From assembly GCF_910592395.1 (NCBI RefSeq), contig NC_088311.1, positions 24,710,646 to 24,770,645 on the forward strand: DNA of 60,000 nucleotides, read 5' to 3'. The notes beneath the pieces are model-generated. The model saw only the letters and a list, made by a program, of their open reading frames with translations. It was not told the DNA's origin and made no database searches. Positions 26,301 to 36,440 of this stretch are shown here, piece by piece. The DNA is from Lineus longissimus. Lineage: Eukaryota > Nemertea > Pilidiophora > Heteronemertea > Lineidae. How positions within the stretch are numbered: the first letter of the stretch is position 1; the number at the start of each line of letters is the position of its first letter. The translations under genes were made by a program, and so were the position numbers.

Positions 26301-29300
26301 AGAGAGGTCAAATTGAATGAAAACAACCAATTTGGGACCAAAGCTAGTGTCCTTAATAGAGAGGTTGTCCTTAATAGAGAGGTGTGTACGTTAAGGGAGG
26401 TTCCACTGCATATCCAACAAGTTCAGCAATATCACAGTCAGATCAGATATTCAAATTAGTTGGGTATTTAATGGCCATGATCCCATGGTGATATGCAACA
26501 ATGACAATGATCTGCACAGTAATTACTATGTGTTTTTGTTACAAGCTGAATGTCACATATTTATGTGATAGAAATGACGTCCATAGAATGCAATTTATCT
26601 CTTGAGCGAACAGGAGCAGAAGCGTGCCACAGAGTAATGCTTCTTTCAAATAACGGGGTCCACCGAACAAGATGCAGTGTTGCATTCAGAACTCTCCCTT
26701 GAAGCTTTATAATCCACAAAAAATATCAAGTCAGAGGTGTGTATCTTCGCTGATGGGCCTGTATCCCTGATATTCAACAGGACAGTGGAGATCACATACA
26801 AGGCAGGTAACTCTGTGGATATGAGCAGAAATCAGAGGTGATGATGGATAGCTAGGAAGTGAAACCTTGAAATATGAGGATAAGAAATAGAAATGGTTCA
26901 AGTCAAGGTAGAGGTCTAATCGGACACTGATAATAAACTTATCCACTCCTTCACTCAAACACCGCATATGAAAATATTTTGCTTGTTTGTGAGATGCCCA
27001 ATTAGGACAATGAATCCTCTAGGAACCTTGAATTCTCATGAGATCAACTATAAACATTTGCAAACTAGTGATGTAACAGTGGGTTAACCTTATAAATGGT
27101 CTATTGGTTTGCATCTAGCTCCATTCTTGGCCAATAAAAGTGAGTAATGCATGATCTCCTGATGATACTATGGAAGAAAATCCCACAATACTGTAATTCC
27201 TCACGATTCATGGCTCAATTACAGTAAACCACACCAGTCTGGGGAATCTACAAGTCACAGGAGGCATTACTGCAAGTTGTCAACACAGCATTATTCTGCC
27301 AAATAGACCACAATAGTACCAGAGGGCTGATGTGGGACTGTGTGCTCACCTGACAAGAGGGAATAGCAAAATACATGTAAAAATAACGTGACCGCACTGT
27401 AGACTTTTATGGATGCCTCTATAAAGTGATGTGATCCTCTTCCTAACCCGATGCTAGGTTCATGATGTTCATTTCTAAACAAATCAATTGTTTATTCTTC
27501 CAGTAGTGTTTGACCCCACCTTGCTAGGTTTGACTCAACTCAGGGTCAATCTTTTGATAATAAGCTTTCACCCATGCTAAATAATCACATGATGGTTGCT
27601 CATGAAAGTTTTACAGCTTATTCTGACATTTGGCATTTCAAAACAAAAGTTGTGACCAAGTAATGAGTGACAAAGGAAGTGGGTCATCAAAGTATGAACA
27701 TCCCAATACTCTTGTATAATATTTTTCAAATTGAAACAGTACTGCAATATCATAATGATGACCAGAGAAACGCGAAGACCAAGTTGATTTGTTTCAGATG
27801 AATGGTTCCACTACTACTTCCACAAGGTGTGTTAGTTCAAATGAACATAGTTCTTGGTGATCAATGGCTTCATAGACCTGCAAGCGCAGGGGAGGCTTTC
27901 ATTCTTAACACTTTAGATTTCCATTTTACACCACATAAGGTGTAATTTTATGGTATGCATTTAGCTAGGAAATGGTTAAAGTTGTGTCTAGCAACCTGAG
28001 TGCACACAAAGTAGGCCAACCACTCACTCCAGAAAGATGCCACAACCTGTATCTGGACTAAATCATGCAGAACATCAAACATGCCAAGGCAGAGATGTTT
28101 AAAAACATCAGACCATTTGAGTCATATTGGAAACAGATTGTTTGTTTCAGCTTCTTAATTAACTTCACAGCTCCAGACTCCATCCACAATCTAGAGAAAC
28201 CATGGATCCAATTAAGGGTTGACCATAGGCACAATCATTTGGGCTAGAACTTGAAATCCTAAAGCAATTACAATGGAATCAGAACTGCTTCAAAATGAAG
28301 TGAATGCCAATTCTACTGAGATTTGCTAGGAGTGCCCAGTGCTGTTGAGTGGTGGTTGTCAATGAGGTCCTCATGCAGTATTCTGCTGTCAACCCTGATA
28401 GTCTTTCAGTTACCAAGAGCCAGGATGATAATGATGGCAGGCTGACGGGCCACACAATAAACACTTCATGAACCATAAACATGAATGCCTTTCCTAATAG
28501 CCTTGAAATTGACACCATGACCCAAACTGGTGAATAATGGCACCTATTATTTGTCAGCAGAGAATCTGTGTCAGCCAGCAGAAGCCAAGCAGGAGATCAC
28601 ATGCACTGAACTAAGATAGTCCTCAGCTTACCGCTACATGCATGAAATATGTCACCAGTCACAGCAAGTAAGATGAAGAGCATGTCGCACAGATGATGAG
28701 CCCAAATGACACCAGGAGATACAATGGAAGAAATTGATGAACTAAGATTTCAGAAAGGCAGACAAAAGTGAAATGAGCATCCAGTTCTTCCCAACATACC
28801 AAGCTAAGAGCATGAACAAGCACTTAGTTAAGGCCTATGATGGGTCACATAATTATGAGAATCATCAAGCTGGTTTGGCCAAAAGCTGAACAATGTTCTG
28901 AAAATTTTCAAGCCTGAAATCTATGATGATGATGATGATATATTACCACAGGTGCTTGTAGGAGGGTTAGGGTTGGGTAAGATAGGGTTAACCCTTTAAC
29001 TGCCACCGTTGCAGAATTGCGACGAGCGCCTATGCGTTATTCATTGAGTTTCATTGAAAAGATCGTCAGCTACACAGTTTTCCCTCCCACTGATAGATGG
29101 CGCGTGCAGGTAGCAGATCGTTTCTATGGTGGTTTCTAGTAATCTAACTCTTCTCTGCTCCGTTTCGAGCTACAGTCTTCTAAAAACAGGTTATAGGAAA
29201 ATAAAGAATTGAAGAAAAGAATTAATTCTGCAGTTAAAGGGTTAACGAAGGCCAAGACACGACAGACAAAAGCCAAAAAGGAGACTGGATAGACAAATAT

Positions 29301-29636
29301 AGGCTTATATACTAGTATAAAGATAGACGTCAATCAGATGACGAGATGTGAGACAGACTGTCTCATATATCTATAGACAGAGGCTAAACACATCTAATAG
29401 AACAACATGCATCTACAATGTATCCAAGTACATGATGAGCAGTAGTTTTGAAAACAGGTCCAACTTTTCACTCATCTTCCATTTCTACCACTTTCACCAT
29501 CATTTATTCCAAATTGAATAACCCGCCGACAGAACTCACCAACAGCAGCCGAACAATAGAATCCAAAGCACGAAAGGCTAATTAACAATAGCCTTGTAGT
29601 AAGTAAACTCCGACCACCGTCACTCCGTTCTGCCAT
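9970..29636 (-). CDS. Receptor-type tyrosine phosphatase, EGF-kringle-fucolectin-FN3 ectodomain
   Basis: Single-pass receptor that dephosphorylates phosphotyrosine in the cytosol, about 1,935 residues in about 32 exons. Order: signal peptide (29540-29636), EGF (25800-25952), kringle (25080-25361), EGF (24562-24705), EGF (23804-23938), fucolectin fold (23210-23461, 22842-23066), EGF (22397-22537), six FN3 modules (16794-22161), membrane-proximal segment (15858-16585), linker (15326-15368), TM (14823-14931), juxtamembrane (13617-14555), D1, then D2. The segment around FIIGDGKTYGKYTNPKL resembles the membrane-proximal part of R2B phosphatases (PTPRK/M/T/U). D1 has NRFKNIVPYDHSRL, DYINANYIDGY, VWPDHG and VHCSAGVGRTG. 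D2 lacks key residues. The stop is TGA at 9970-9972. The ectodomain ligand is unknown. Confidence 0.9.
11589..13397 (-). other. Phosphatase catalytic domain D1
   Basis: Exons 13186-13397, 12759-12878, 12166-12450 and 11589-11738. The conserved PTP elements are present in order: substrate loop (DHSRLIL), DYINANYIDGY, YIASQGP, KCERYWP, WPD loop VWPDHG with the general acid Asp, P-loop VHCSAGVGRTG with Cys and Arg, and the Q-loop region VQTWEQYVFLHDAL. D1 is therefore predicted to be active. The Trp in QTWEQY, where family members commonly have Glu, is unusual. Confidence 0.9.
13617..14931 (-). other. Phosphatase transmembrane and juxtamembrane exons
   Basis: Exon 14823-14931 holds the helix VVYIVVAVVLIILLIFVAL, followed by a basic stop-transfer RRRRLKY that continues into 14458-14555. 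Exon 13955-14172 encodes an acidic linker with GDLYENVPARR; YENV fits a GRB2-type SH2 site (YxN). Exon 13617-13704 ends in NRFKNIVP, the entry to D1. The orientation follows from the positive-inside rule. Confidence 0.85.
13747..13805. repeat. Hexanucleotide repeat (aaaggt)n
   Basis: About nine copies of aaaggt in an intron of the phosphatase, between the exon at 13617-13704 and that at 13955-14172. A simple repeat. Confidence 0.95.
15610..15820 (+). repeat. Dispersed repeat beginning CAGTGGAACCCTGGTCGG, copy 1
   Basis: Shares its first part (cagtggaaccctggtcggcg, then ...aagaatcgcc...ctctctaatt) and its last part (ttttcagaattttgaac) with 20951-21215, but lacks the middle. An internal aatttttcagaatttgaaa unit is repeated about three times. 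It resembles a mariner/pogo-like MITE by its CAGTGGAACC end, and lies in a phosphatase intron. Confidence 0.6.
17501..17736 (+). repeat. 30-bp minisatellite, 8 units
   Basis: Eight units of 30 bp (two are 28 bp, lacking a ta), core ccattactgcatgccagcta followed by tagtgtttcc. The array ends 15 bp before a phosphatase splice donor (exon 17752-17821), so copy number sets the distance from that donor to downstream intron signals. Confidence 0.95.
17860..18110 (-). repeat. tRNA-derived SINE with conserved central block
   Basis: Read on the minus strand: a box B-like gctgagttcaactcatgg, then a central block TTTCCTTGAGCAAGGCAC shared by many metazoan SINE families, then a degenerate tail. Related blocks are seen near 23645 and 57690. 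It lies in a phosphatase intron. Confidence 0.55.
20951..21215 (+). repeat. Dispersed repeat beginning CAGTGGAACCCTGGTCGG, copy 2
   Basis: Fuller copy of the element at 15610, including a middle part with several cgaccac-type motifs and the shared 3' part ttttcagaattttgaactta. It lies in the intron between the two exons of the second FN3 module. Confidence 0.6.
22397..24705 (-). other. EGF, EGF, fucolectin, EGF exons of the phosphatase
   Basis: Exons 24562-24705, 23804-23938 and 22397-22537 each encode one EGF-like module of the C-x-C/TGxC type seen in MEGF and scavenger receptors. Exons 23210-23461 and 22842-23066 together form an F5/8C-like fucolectin (FTP) domain: NTDPDLSNGHCSHT, PWWRVDL and NRDCSQC match the calcium- and sugar-site region, and CEVKIHAY closes the fold. 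Fucose binding is inferred, not shown. Confidence 0.82.
24126..24304. mobile_element. MITE, GTCACAGCAAAACC family, copy 1
   Basis: Inverted ends gacccgtcacagcaaaacca and its near-perfect complement tagttttgctgtgacgggtc, with about 180 bp in all and no coding capacity. Three relatives occur in the window (28650, 44346, 53084). It lies in a phosphatase intron. Confidence 0.75.
25080..25952 (-). other. EGF-like and kringle exons of the phosphatase
   Basis: Exon 25800-25952 is a cysteine-rich EGF/laminin-type module (CSQDGFFGRSC, TTGICPSGECAG). Exon 25080-25361 is a whole kringle: six cysteines with YLGKMSQSVNGNCHPW, KKYCRNPKTDD, KPWCYTT and WKYCSVGDC in the canonical order. Kringles are usually found in secreted proteases, growth factors and ROR/kremen receptors. 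Both exons are phase 1-1, so either can be skipped without a frameshift. Confidence 0.9.
26232..26408. mobile_element. pogo/mariner-like MITE
   Basis: Starts TA-CAGTAGATCTCTATTAAGGAC and ends GTTAAGGGAGGTTCCACTG, which are imperfect inverted repeats. The interior holds three copies of ccttaatagagaggt-like sequence. The left side has a TA; the right flank is CA, probably a decayed TA duplication. Confidence 0.55.
28650..28848. mobile_element. MITE, GTCACAGCAAAACC family, copy 2 (decayed)
   Basis: Shares interior stretches (acaccaggaga, gaagaaattgatgaac, aaaggcagacaa, agtgaaatga) with the other copies, but its ends have decayed (ccagtcacagcaagtaag and gatgggtcac). Confidence 0.6.
28992..29241. 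mobile_element. piggyBac-like MITE with TTAA duplication
   Basis: A 250-bp element with perfect 12-bp inverted ends CCCTTTAACTGC/GCAGTTAAAGGG, flanked on both sides by TTAA (28988-28991 and 29242-29245). The CCC start and the TTAA target site are the piggyBac signature. There is no transposase. Confidence 0.8.
29540..29636 (-). other. Phosphatase exon 1: start codon and signal peptide
   Basis: ATG at 29636 begins MAERSDGGRSLLTTR, followed by the hydrophobic run LLLISLSCFGFYCSAAV, a typical secretory signal peptide. The exon ends in phase 1 at a gtgagt donor and joins in frame to the first EGF exon 3.6 kb away. The next ATG would lose the signal peptide. Confidence 0.85.
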
Positions 29637-29707
29637 TTCTCAATTCTATCTACCAACTCAAAACCCATGACTCATGTTGCCTGTGACCTGGCTACCGCTG
29701 TAGCTGA

Positions 29708-29722
29708 TAAGGGGGCATCTCA
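29708..29722 (+). repeat. Left 15-bp inverted repeat around the satellite
   Basis: TAAGGGGGCATCTCA, an exact inverted match of 36319-36333. It lies 72 bp upstream of the phosphatase start codon and 131 bp before the 909-bp array begins. Confidence 0.5.
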
Positions 29723-29852
29723 AAAATAAGTTGAAACCATGTATTAGGTGGATTACTGAAGGCTTTGTTCACACCAGATCAGGACATTATAGGCACAACC
29801 ATGGCAAACAAACAGAAACAAAGACAAAAACGCTCATATTCTGCGGACAAGT

Positions 29853-32800
29853 ACGGGTGGGGTGGAAGTTCGCTTCTTGCTGACATCATCGGCGCCAACA
29901 TCTATTTCTTTTGACCCTGCCGGAGCCATTCAAAACAATTGATTGGTTGACTCTGACCCTGCTGGCCTCGATTTTAAAAAAACTTAAAAAAAGGCCAATC
30001 AAACGTTAAAGCAACTGCAATGATAATCTTTTATATCACTGAGGTTTATAAATGCAATATGTTGAGAAAAATCTTAACAACTATCGCAATATACGATTAC
30101 TTGGAACTATTTCGGCGAATCACTTTGCCACCTGCGCGACCTTGTCACTATTGTGGCGCGCTCGTTTGCATACCGCATATAAGAGGCGAATAAAATCTCC
30201 ATTTCAATATGAAAGCTTTGACGGTTCAGCGCTGAAGGTGTTTGACTGTGGATCGGCAGGTCACGGGTTCGACCCCCGGTGAATCTGCCGAATTTTTTTT
30301 CTTTTTTCTTTTTCCTTGTCTTGTTATCTAATCATGCATGTACAGATGTAAACATTTTCATTATAATCATTATCATACCCCGCACCCAAACTTTTCAAAC
30401 TGCAGCACGTACTGATTCCTGGCGTTCGCGAGTACTACCGTGGATGGTTGTTCGAATCGGCAGTTGGTATTTTCGAGGATACACTGGGGCACACAAGTAT
30501 TAGTGTCGGATCGTGACTTTTCCAATCAGAATTAGTCAAAGGGTGTCCTAAACCTCAGGCTTTTTATACCCCTACGTCTTAATGAGACGCGGAGGATATT
30601 GAAAACCACTTGTACTTAGATGCCATATAGCGAATAAATAGCCGAGATGACCCCATGTTTTCACATCAAATAAAGAAACTAGATGCATTTGGGTATCTGA
30701 AAGTGGTGATGGCACTTCAGTGCAACCTGAATGTGCTCATGACGTGACGAGAGCAAATCTCACGGGTGGGGTGGAAGTTCGCTTCTTGCTGACATCATCG
30801 GCGCCAACATCTATTTCTTTTAACCCTGCCGGAGCCATTCAAAACAATTGATTGGTTGACTCTGACCCTGCTGGCCTCGATTTTTAAAAAAACTTTAAAA
30901 AAGGCCAATCAAACGTTAAAGCAACTGCAATGATAATCTTTTATATCACTGAGGTTTATAAATGCAATATGTTGAGAAAAATCTTAACAACTATCGCAAT
31001 ATACGATTACTTGGAACTATTTCGGCGAATCACTTTGCCACCTGCGCGACCTTGTCACTATTGTGGCGCGCTCGTTTGCATACCGCATATAAGAGGCGAA
31101 TAAAATCTCCATTTCAATATGAAAGCTTTGACGGTTCAGCGCTGAAGGTGTTTGACTGTGGATCGGCAGGTCACGGGTTCGACCCCCGGTGAATCTGCCG
31201 AATTTATTTTCTTTTTCCTTGTCTTGTTATCTAATCATGCATGTACAGATGTAAACATTTTCATTATAATCATTATCATACCCCGCACCCAAACTTTTCA
31301 AACTGCAGCACGTACTGATTCCGGGCGTTCGCGAGTACTACCGAGGATGGTTGTTCGAATCGGCAGTTGGTATTTTCGAGGATACACTGGGGCACACAAG
31401 TATTAGTGTCGGATCGTGACTTTTCCAATCAGAATTAGTCAAAGGGTGTCCTAAACCTCAGGCTTTTTATACCCCTACGTCTTAATGAGACGCGGAGGAT
31501 ATTGAAAACCACTTGTACTTAGATGCCATATAGCGAATAAATAGCCGAGATGACCCCATGTTTTCACATCAAATAAAGAAACTAGATGCATTTGGGTATC
31601 TGAAAGTGGTGATGGCACTTCAGTGCAACCTGAATGTGCTCATGACGTGACGAGAGCAAATCTCACGGGTGGGGTGGAAGTTCGCTTCTTGCTGACATCA
31701 TCGGCGCCAACATCTATTTCTTTTAACCCTGCCGGAGCCATTCAAAACAATTGATTGGTTGACTCTGACCCTGCTGGCCTCGATTTTTAAAAAAACTTTA
31801 AAAAAGGCCAATCAAACGTTAAAGCAACTGCAATGATAATCTTTTATATCACTGAGGTTTATAAATGCAATATGTTGAGAAAAATCTTAACAACTATCGC
31901 AATATACGATTACTTGGAACTATTTCGGCGAATCACTTTGCCACCTGCGCGACCTTGTCACTATTGTGGCGCGCTCGTTTGCATACCGCATATAAGAGGC
32001 GAATAAAATCTCCATTTCAATATGAAAGCTTTGACGGTTCAGCGCTGAAGGTGTTTGACTGTGGATCGGCAGGTCACGGGTTCGACCCCCGGTGAATCTG
32101 CCGAATTTTTTTTCTTTTTTCTTTTTCCTTGTCTTGTTATCTAATCATGCATGTACAGATGTAAACATTTTCATTATAATCATTATCATACCCCGCACCC
32201 AAACTTTTCAAACTGCAGCACGTACTGATTCCTGGCGTTCGCGAGTACTACCGAGGATGGTTGTTCGAATCGGCAGTTGGTATTTTCGAGGATACACTGG
32301 GGCACACAAGTATTAGTGTCGGATCGTGACTTTTCCAATCAGAATTAGTCAAAGGGTGTCCTAAACCTCAGGCTTTTTATACTCCTACGTCTTAATGAGA
32401 CGCGGAGGATATTGAAAACCACTTGTACTTAGATGCCATATAGCGAATAAATAGCCGAGATGACCCCATGTTATCACATCAAATAAAGAAACTAGATGCA
32501 TTTGGGTATCTGAAAGTGGTGATGGCACTTCAGTGCAACCTGAATGTGCTCATGACGTGACGAGAGCAAATCTCACGGGTGGGGTGGAAGTTCGCTTCTT
32601 GCTGACATCATCGGCGCCAACATCTATTTCTTTTGACCCTGCCGGAGCCATTCAAAACAATTGATTGGTTGACTCTGACCCTGCTGGCCTCGATTTTTAA
32701 AAAAACTTTTAAAAAGGCCAATCAAACGTTAAAGCAACTGCAATGATAATCTTTTATACCACTGAGGTTTATAAATGCAATATGTTGAGAAAAATCTTAA

Positions 32801-35304
32801 CAACTATCGCAATATACGATTACTTGGAACTATTTCGGCGAATCACTTTGCCACCTGCGCGACCTTGTCACTATTGTGGCGCGCTCGTTTGCATACCGCA
32901 TATAAGAGGCGAATAAAATCTCCATTTCAATATGAAAGCTTTGACGGTTCAGCGCTGAAGGTGTTTGACTGTGGATCGGCAGGTCACGGGTTCGACCCCC
33001 GGTGAATCTGCCGAATTTTTTTCTTTTTTCTTTTTCCTTGTCTTGTTATCTAATCATGCATGTACAGATGTAAACATTTTCATTATAATCATTATCATAC
33101 CCCGCACCCAAACTTTTCAAACTGCAGCACGTACTGATTCCGGGCGTTCGCGAGTACTACCGAGGATGGTTGTTCGAATCGGCAGTTGGTATTTTCGAGG
33201 ATACACTGGGGCACACAAGTATTAGTGTCGGATCGTGACTTTTCCAATCAGAATTAGTCAAAGGGTGTCCTAAACCTCAGGCTTTTTATACTCCTACGTC
33301 TTAATGAGACGCGGAGGATATTGAAAACCACTTGTACTTAGATGCCATATAGCGAATAAATAGCCGAGATGACCCCATGTTTTCACATCAAATAAAGAAA
33401 CTAGATGCATTTGGGTATCTGAAAGTGGTGATGGCACTTCAGTGCAACCTGAATGTGCTCATGACGTGACGAGAGCAAATCTCACGGGTGGGGTGGAAGT
33501 TCGCTTCTTGCTGACATCATCGGCGCCAACATCTATTTCTTTTGACCCTGCCGGAGCCATTCAAAACAATTGATTGGTTGACTCTGACCCTGCTGGCCTC
33601 GATTTTTAAAAAAACTTTAAAAAAGGCCAATCAAACGTTAAAGCAACTGCAATGATAATCTTTTATATCACTGAGGTTTATAAATGCAATATGTTGAGAA
33701 AAATCTTAACAACTATCGCAATATACGATTACTTGGAACTATTTCGGCGAATCACTTTGCCACCTGCGCGACCTTGTCACTATTGTGGCGCGCTCGTTTG
33801 CATACCGCATATAAGAGGCGAATAAAATCTCCATTTTAATATGAAAGCTTTGACGGTTCAGCGCTGAAGGTGTTTGACTGTGGATCGGCAGGTCACGGGT
33901 TCGACCCCCGGTGAATCTGCCGAATTTTTTTCTTTTTTCTTTTTCCTTGTCTTGTTATCTAATCATGCATGTACAGATGTAAACATTTTCATTATAATCA
34001 TTATCATACCCCGCACCCAAACTTTTCAAACTGCAGCACATACTGATTCCGGGCGTTCGCGAGTACTACCGAGGATGGTTGTTCGAATCGGCAGTTGGTA
34101 TTTTCGAGGATACACTGGGGCACACAAGTATTAGTGTCGGATCGTGACTTTTCCAATCAGAATTAGTCAAAGGGTGTCCTAAACCTCAGGCTTTTTATAC
34201 TCCTACGTCTTAATGAGACGCGGAGGATATTGAAAACCACTTGTACTTAGATGCCATATAGCGAATAAATAGCCGAAATGACCCCATGTTTTCACATCAA
34301 ATAAAGAAACTAGATGCATTTGGGTATCTGAAAGTGGTGATGGCACTTCAGTGCAACCTGAATGTGCTCATGACGTGACGAGAGCAAATCTCACGGGTGG
34401 GGTGGAAGTTCGCTTCTTGCTGACATCATCGGCGCCAACATCTATTTCTTTTGACCCTGCCGGAGCCATTCAAAACAATTGATTGGTTGACTCTGACCCT
34501 GCTGGCCTCGATTTTTAAAAAAACTTTAAAAAAGGCCAATCAAACGTTAAAGCAACTGCAATGATAATCTTTTATATCACTGAGGTTTATAAATGCAATA
34601 TGTTGAGAAAAATCTTAACAACTATCGCAATATACGATTACTTGGAACTATTTCGGCGAATCACTTTGCCACCTGCGCCACCTTGTCACTATTGTGGCGC
34701 GCTCGTTTGCATACCGCATATAAGAGGCGAATAAAATCTCCATTTCAATATGAAAGCTTTGACGGTTCAGCGCTGAAGGTGTTTGACTGTGGATCGGCAG
34801 GTCACGGGTTCGACCCCCGGTGAATCTGCCGAGTTTTATTCTTTTTTCTTTTTCCTTGTCTTGTTATCTAATCATGCATGTACAGATGTAAACATTTTCA
34901 TTATAATCATTATCATACCCCGCACCCAAACTTTTCAAACTGCAGCACATACTGATTCCGGGCGTTCGCGAGTACTACCGAGGATGGTTGTTCGAATCGG
35001 CAGTTGGTATTTTCGAGGATACACTGGGGCACACAAGTATTAGTGTCGGATCGTGACTTTTCCAATCAGAATTAGTCAAAGGGTGTCCTAAACCTCAGGC
35101 TTTTTATACCCCTACGTCTTAATGAGACGCGGAGGATATTGAAAACCACTTGTACTTAGATGCCATATATCGAATAAATAGCCGAGATGACCCCATGTTT
35201 TCACATCAAATAAAGAAACTAGATGCATTTGGGTATCTGAAAGTGGTGATGGCACTTCAGTGCAACCTGAATGTGCTCATGACGTGACGAGAGCAAATCT
35301 CACG
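29853..35304 (+). repeat. Six-copy tandem array of a 909-bp unit
   Basis: Units start at 29853, 30762, 31665, 32575, 33484 and 34393 (periods 909, 903, 910, 909, 909, 909), and the array ends at acg 35302-35304. Units are near identical; differences are a few substitutions and length changes in T-runs. Each unit carries an inverted pair of CCAAT boxes, a tttataaatg, a catataag TATA-like site, a tRNA-like box B and hairpin, a T-rich tract, and an imperfect hairpin around cctacgtcttaatgagacg. A 76-codon frame recurs in most copies but resembles nothing I know. The array lies just upstream of the phosphatase first exon. Confidence 0.97.
30207..30300 (+). ncRNA. Candidate Pol III-type tRNA-like unit in the satellite (six copies)
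   Basis: In the first unit, a TATA-like catataag (30176-30183) stands about 30 bp before a possible start. Then come a degenerate box A (acggttcagcgctgaag), a perfect box B GGGTTCGACCCCC (30265-30277) and a run of eight T (30293-30300). The stem TCGGCAG/CTGCCGA (30253-30259 with 30285-30291) encloses a T-arm-like helix, giving a shape like a tRNA acceptor/T-arm half. The same 39 nt recur at 31163-31201, 32066-32104, 32976-33014, 33885-33923 and 34794-34832. A full tRNA cloverleaf cannot be drawn, because no 5' acceptor strand lies at the right distance. Transcription is inferred only. Confidence 0.4.
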
Positions 35305-36318
35305 TCGACAATATACTGAAAATGAAACTTTTATTTATTAGCAAAAAACACAAAGTGTTACAATGTTATAGCCTACAGTATATGATAAAATGAGACTTTT
35401 TATACATCTTGTACAAATTAAGTTGAATTTCAGATTTGTTCCTTGGGGCATTTCTATCTTTCAGTGTCAATTCATCAAATAACTTGACCACCATGAAAAC
35501 GCTAATAAAACAATTTAGAATCATTGGAACTTTTTCAAATTCACCTATGACATTGACAAGATATAGGACTACACTTCTGCAAAGTTTGATGAAACAACCA
35601 GCATTGATTTTTTTTAAATCACGAAAATGTATGTATACAGAATGAACGCGGAGCCTATCGCAGATTCAATTGCGTCCGGAGCCCGCTCCTGGCTCCCCTG
35701 TCGTTGGCCATTCATACTACATAGTACGCACATGAAACGTCCAGTAATGCCGCGAGAATTTGCACTGCATATAAGGGTCAAGTAAGTAAGTTTGGAATAA
35801 AGAAAAGCTGTGATCGGCAACGGTTGTCAGTACCATGTTAGGGGTTCATGGAATAACTCGTCCCCCGTTTACCATGACCTGACGATCGCAGATACTGTCA
35901 CAACCAGACCTGGCGAGATAACAAATGCTGTTACACCCAGAACCAAGGGCAGCACGAGCAGATCCACACTTGATAATCCATCTCAAAGCAGACCACTGAA
36001 CGAGCTCGATAGCCAAGATTACAAGGCAAATCAGGTATCTCGTCTTCCTGGATGAGAGAATGCCACTTTCCCAATTTCCTTCTCTGCCACTTATTCTCTA
36101 CCTCACCATGACTAGAATCGTTCAACGAATTTATCTTAGCATGGATGGACAATTTGTTAGCAAGCATTGTTCAAAAGCCCTGCTCTCTCCAGCAAAGGGA
36201 ATGGGTTTTTCTGTTGGTGGACTTCATTGATTTCTCACACCAGCTAGTAAAACTCCCAGGCATCACTTGCATTAAAAACTTCATATTTGCTTGAATTGCC
36301 ATTGACTAAAATGATATC

Positions 36319-36333
36319 TGAGATGCCCCCTTA
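36319..36333 (-). repeat. Right 15-bp inverted repeat around the satellite
   Basis: TGAGATGCCCCCTTA, the exact reverse complement of 29708-29722. The two frame 6.6 kb that contain the whole 909-bp array. No matching target-site duplication is obvious. Confidence 0.5.
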
Positions 36334-36380
36334 GTCCAGTAGTTCTTGTCACAGGTACTAGGAAATGATGATCCCGACGC

Positions 36381-36440
36381 GAACTTCCTTGTTCATAGCG
36401 ATAGCAATGTGAACTTCCTTGTTCATAGCGATAGCAATGT
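36381..36440. repeat. 30-bp direct duplication
   Basis: Two adjacent near-identical copies of gaacttccttgttcatagcg plus atagcaatgt. Confidence 0.9.

Larger units (their letters stand above)
25953..29539. other. Large first intron of the phosphatase
   Basis: No coding exon is recognised. It contains a pogo-like MITE (26232-26408), a decayed GTCACAGC-family MITE (28650-28848) and a piggyBac-like MITE (28992-29241). The rest is unique sequence with no visible gene. Enhancers could lie here but none can be named. Confidence 0.6.

Noticed and set aside
30052-34823. Recurring 76-residue frame in the 909-bp units
   Set aside because: It is preserved only because the units are nearly identical. It ends inside the tRNA-like region and resembles no protein I know.
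29853-35304. CRISPR-like array
   Set aside because: The repeated unit is about 909 bp with no spacer/repeat alternation, in a eukaryotic context. It is a satellite.
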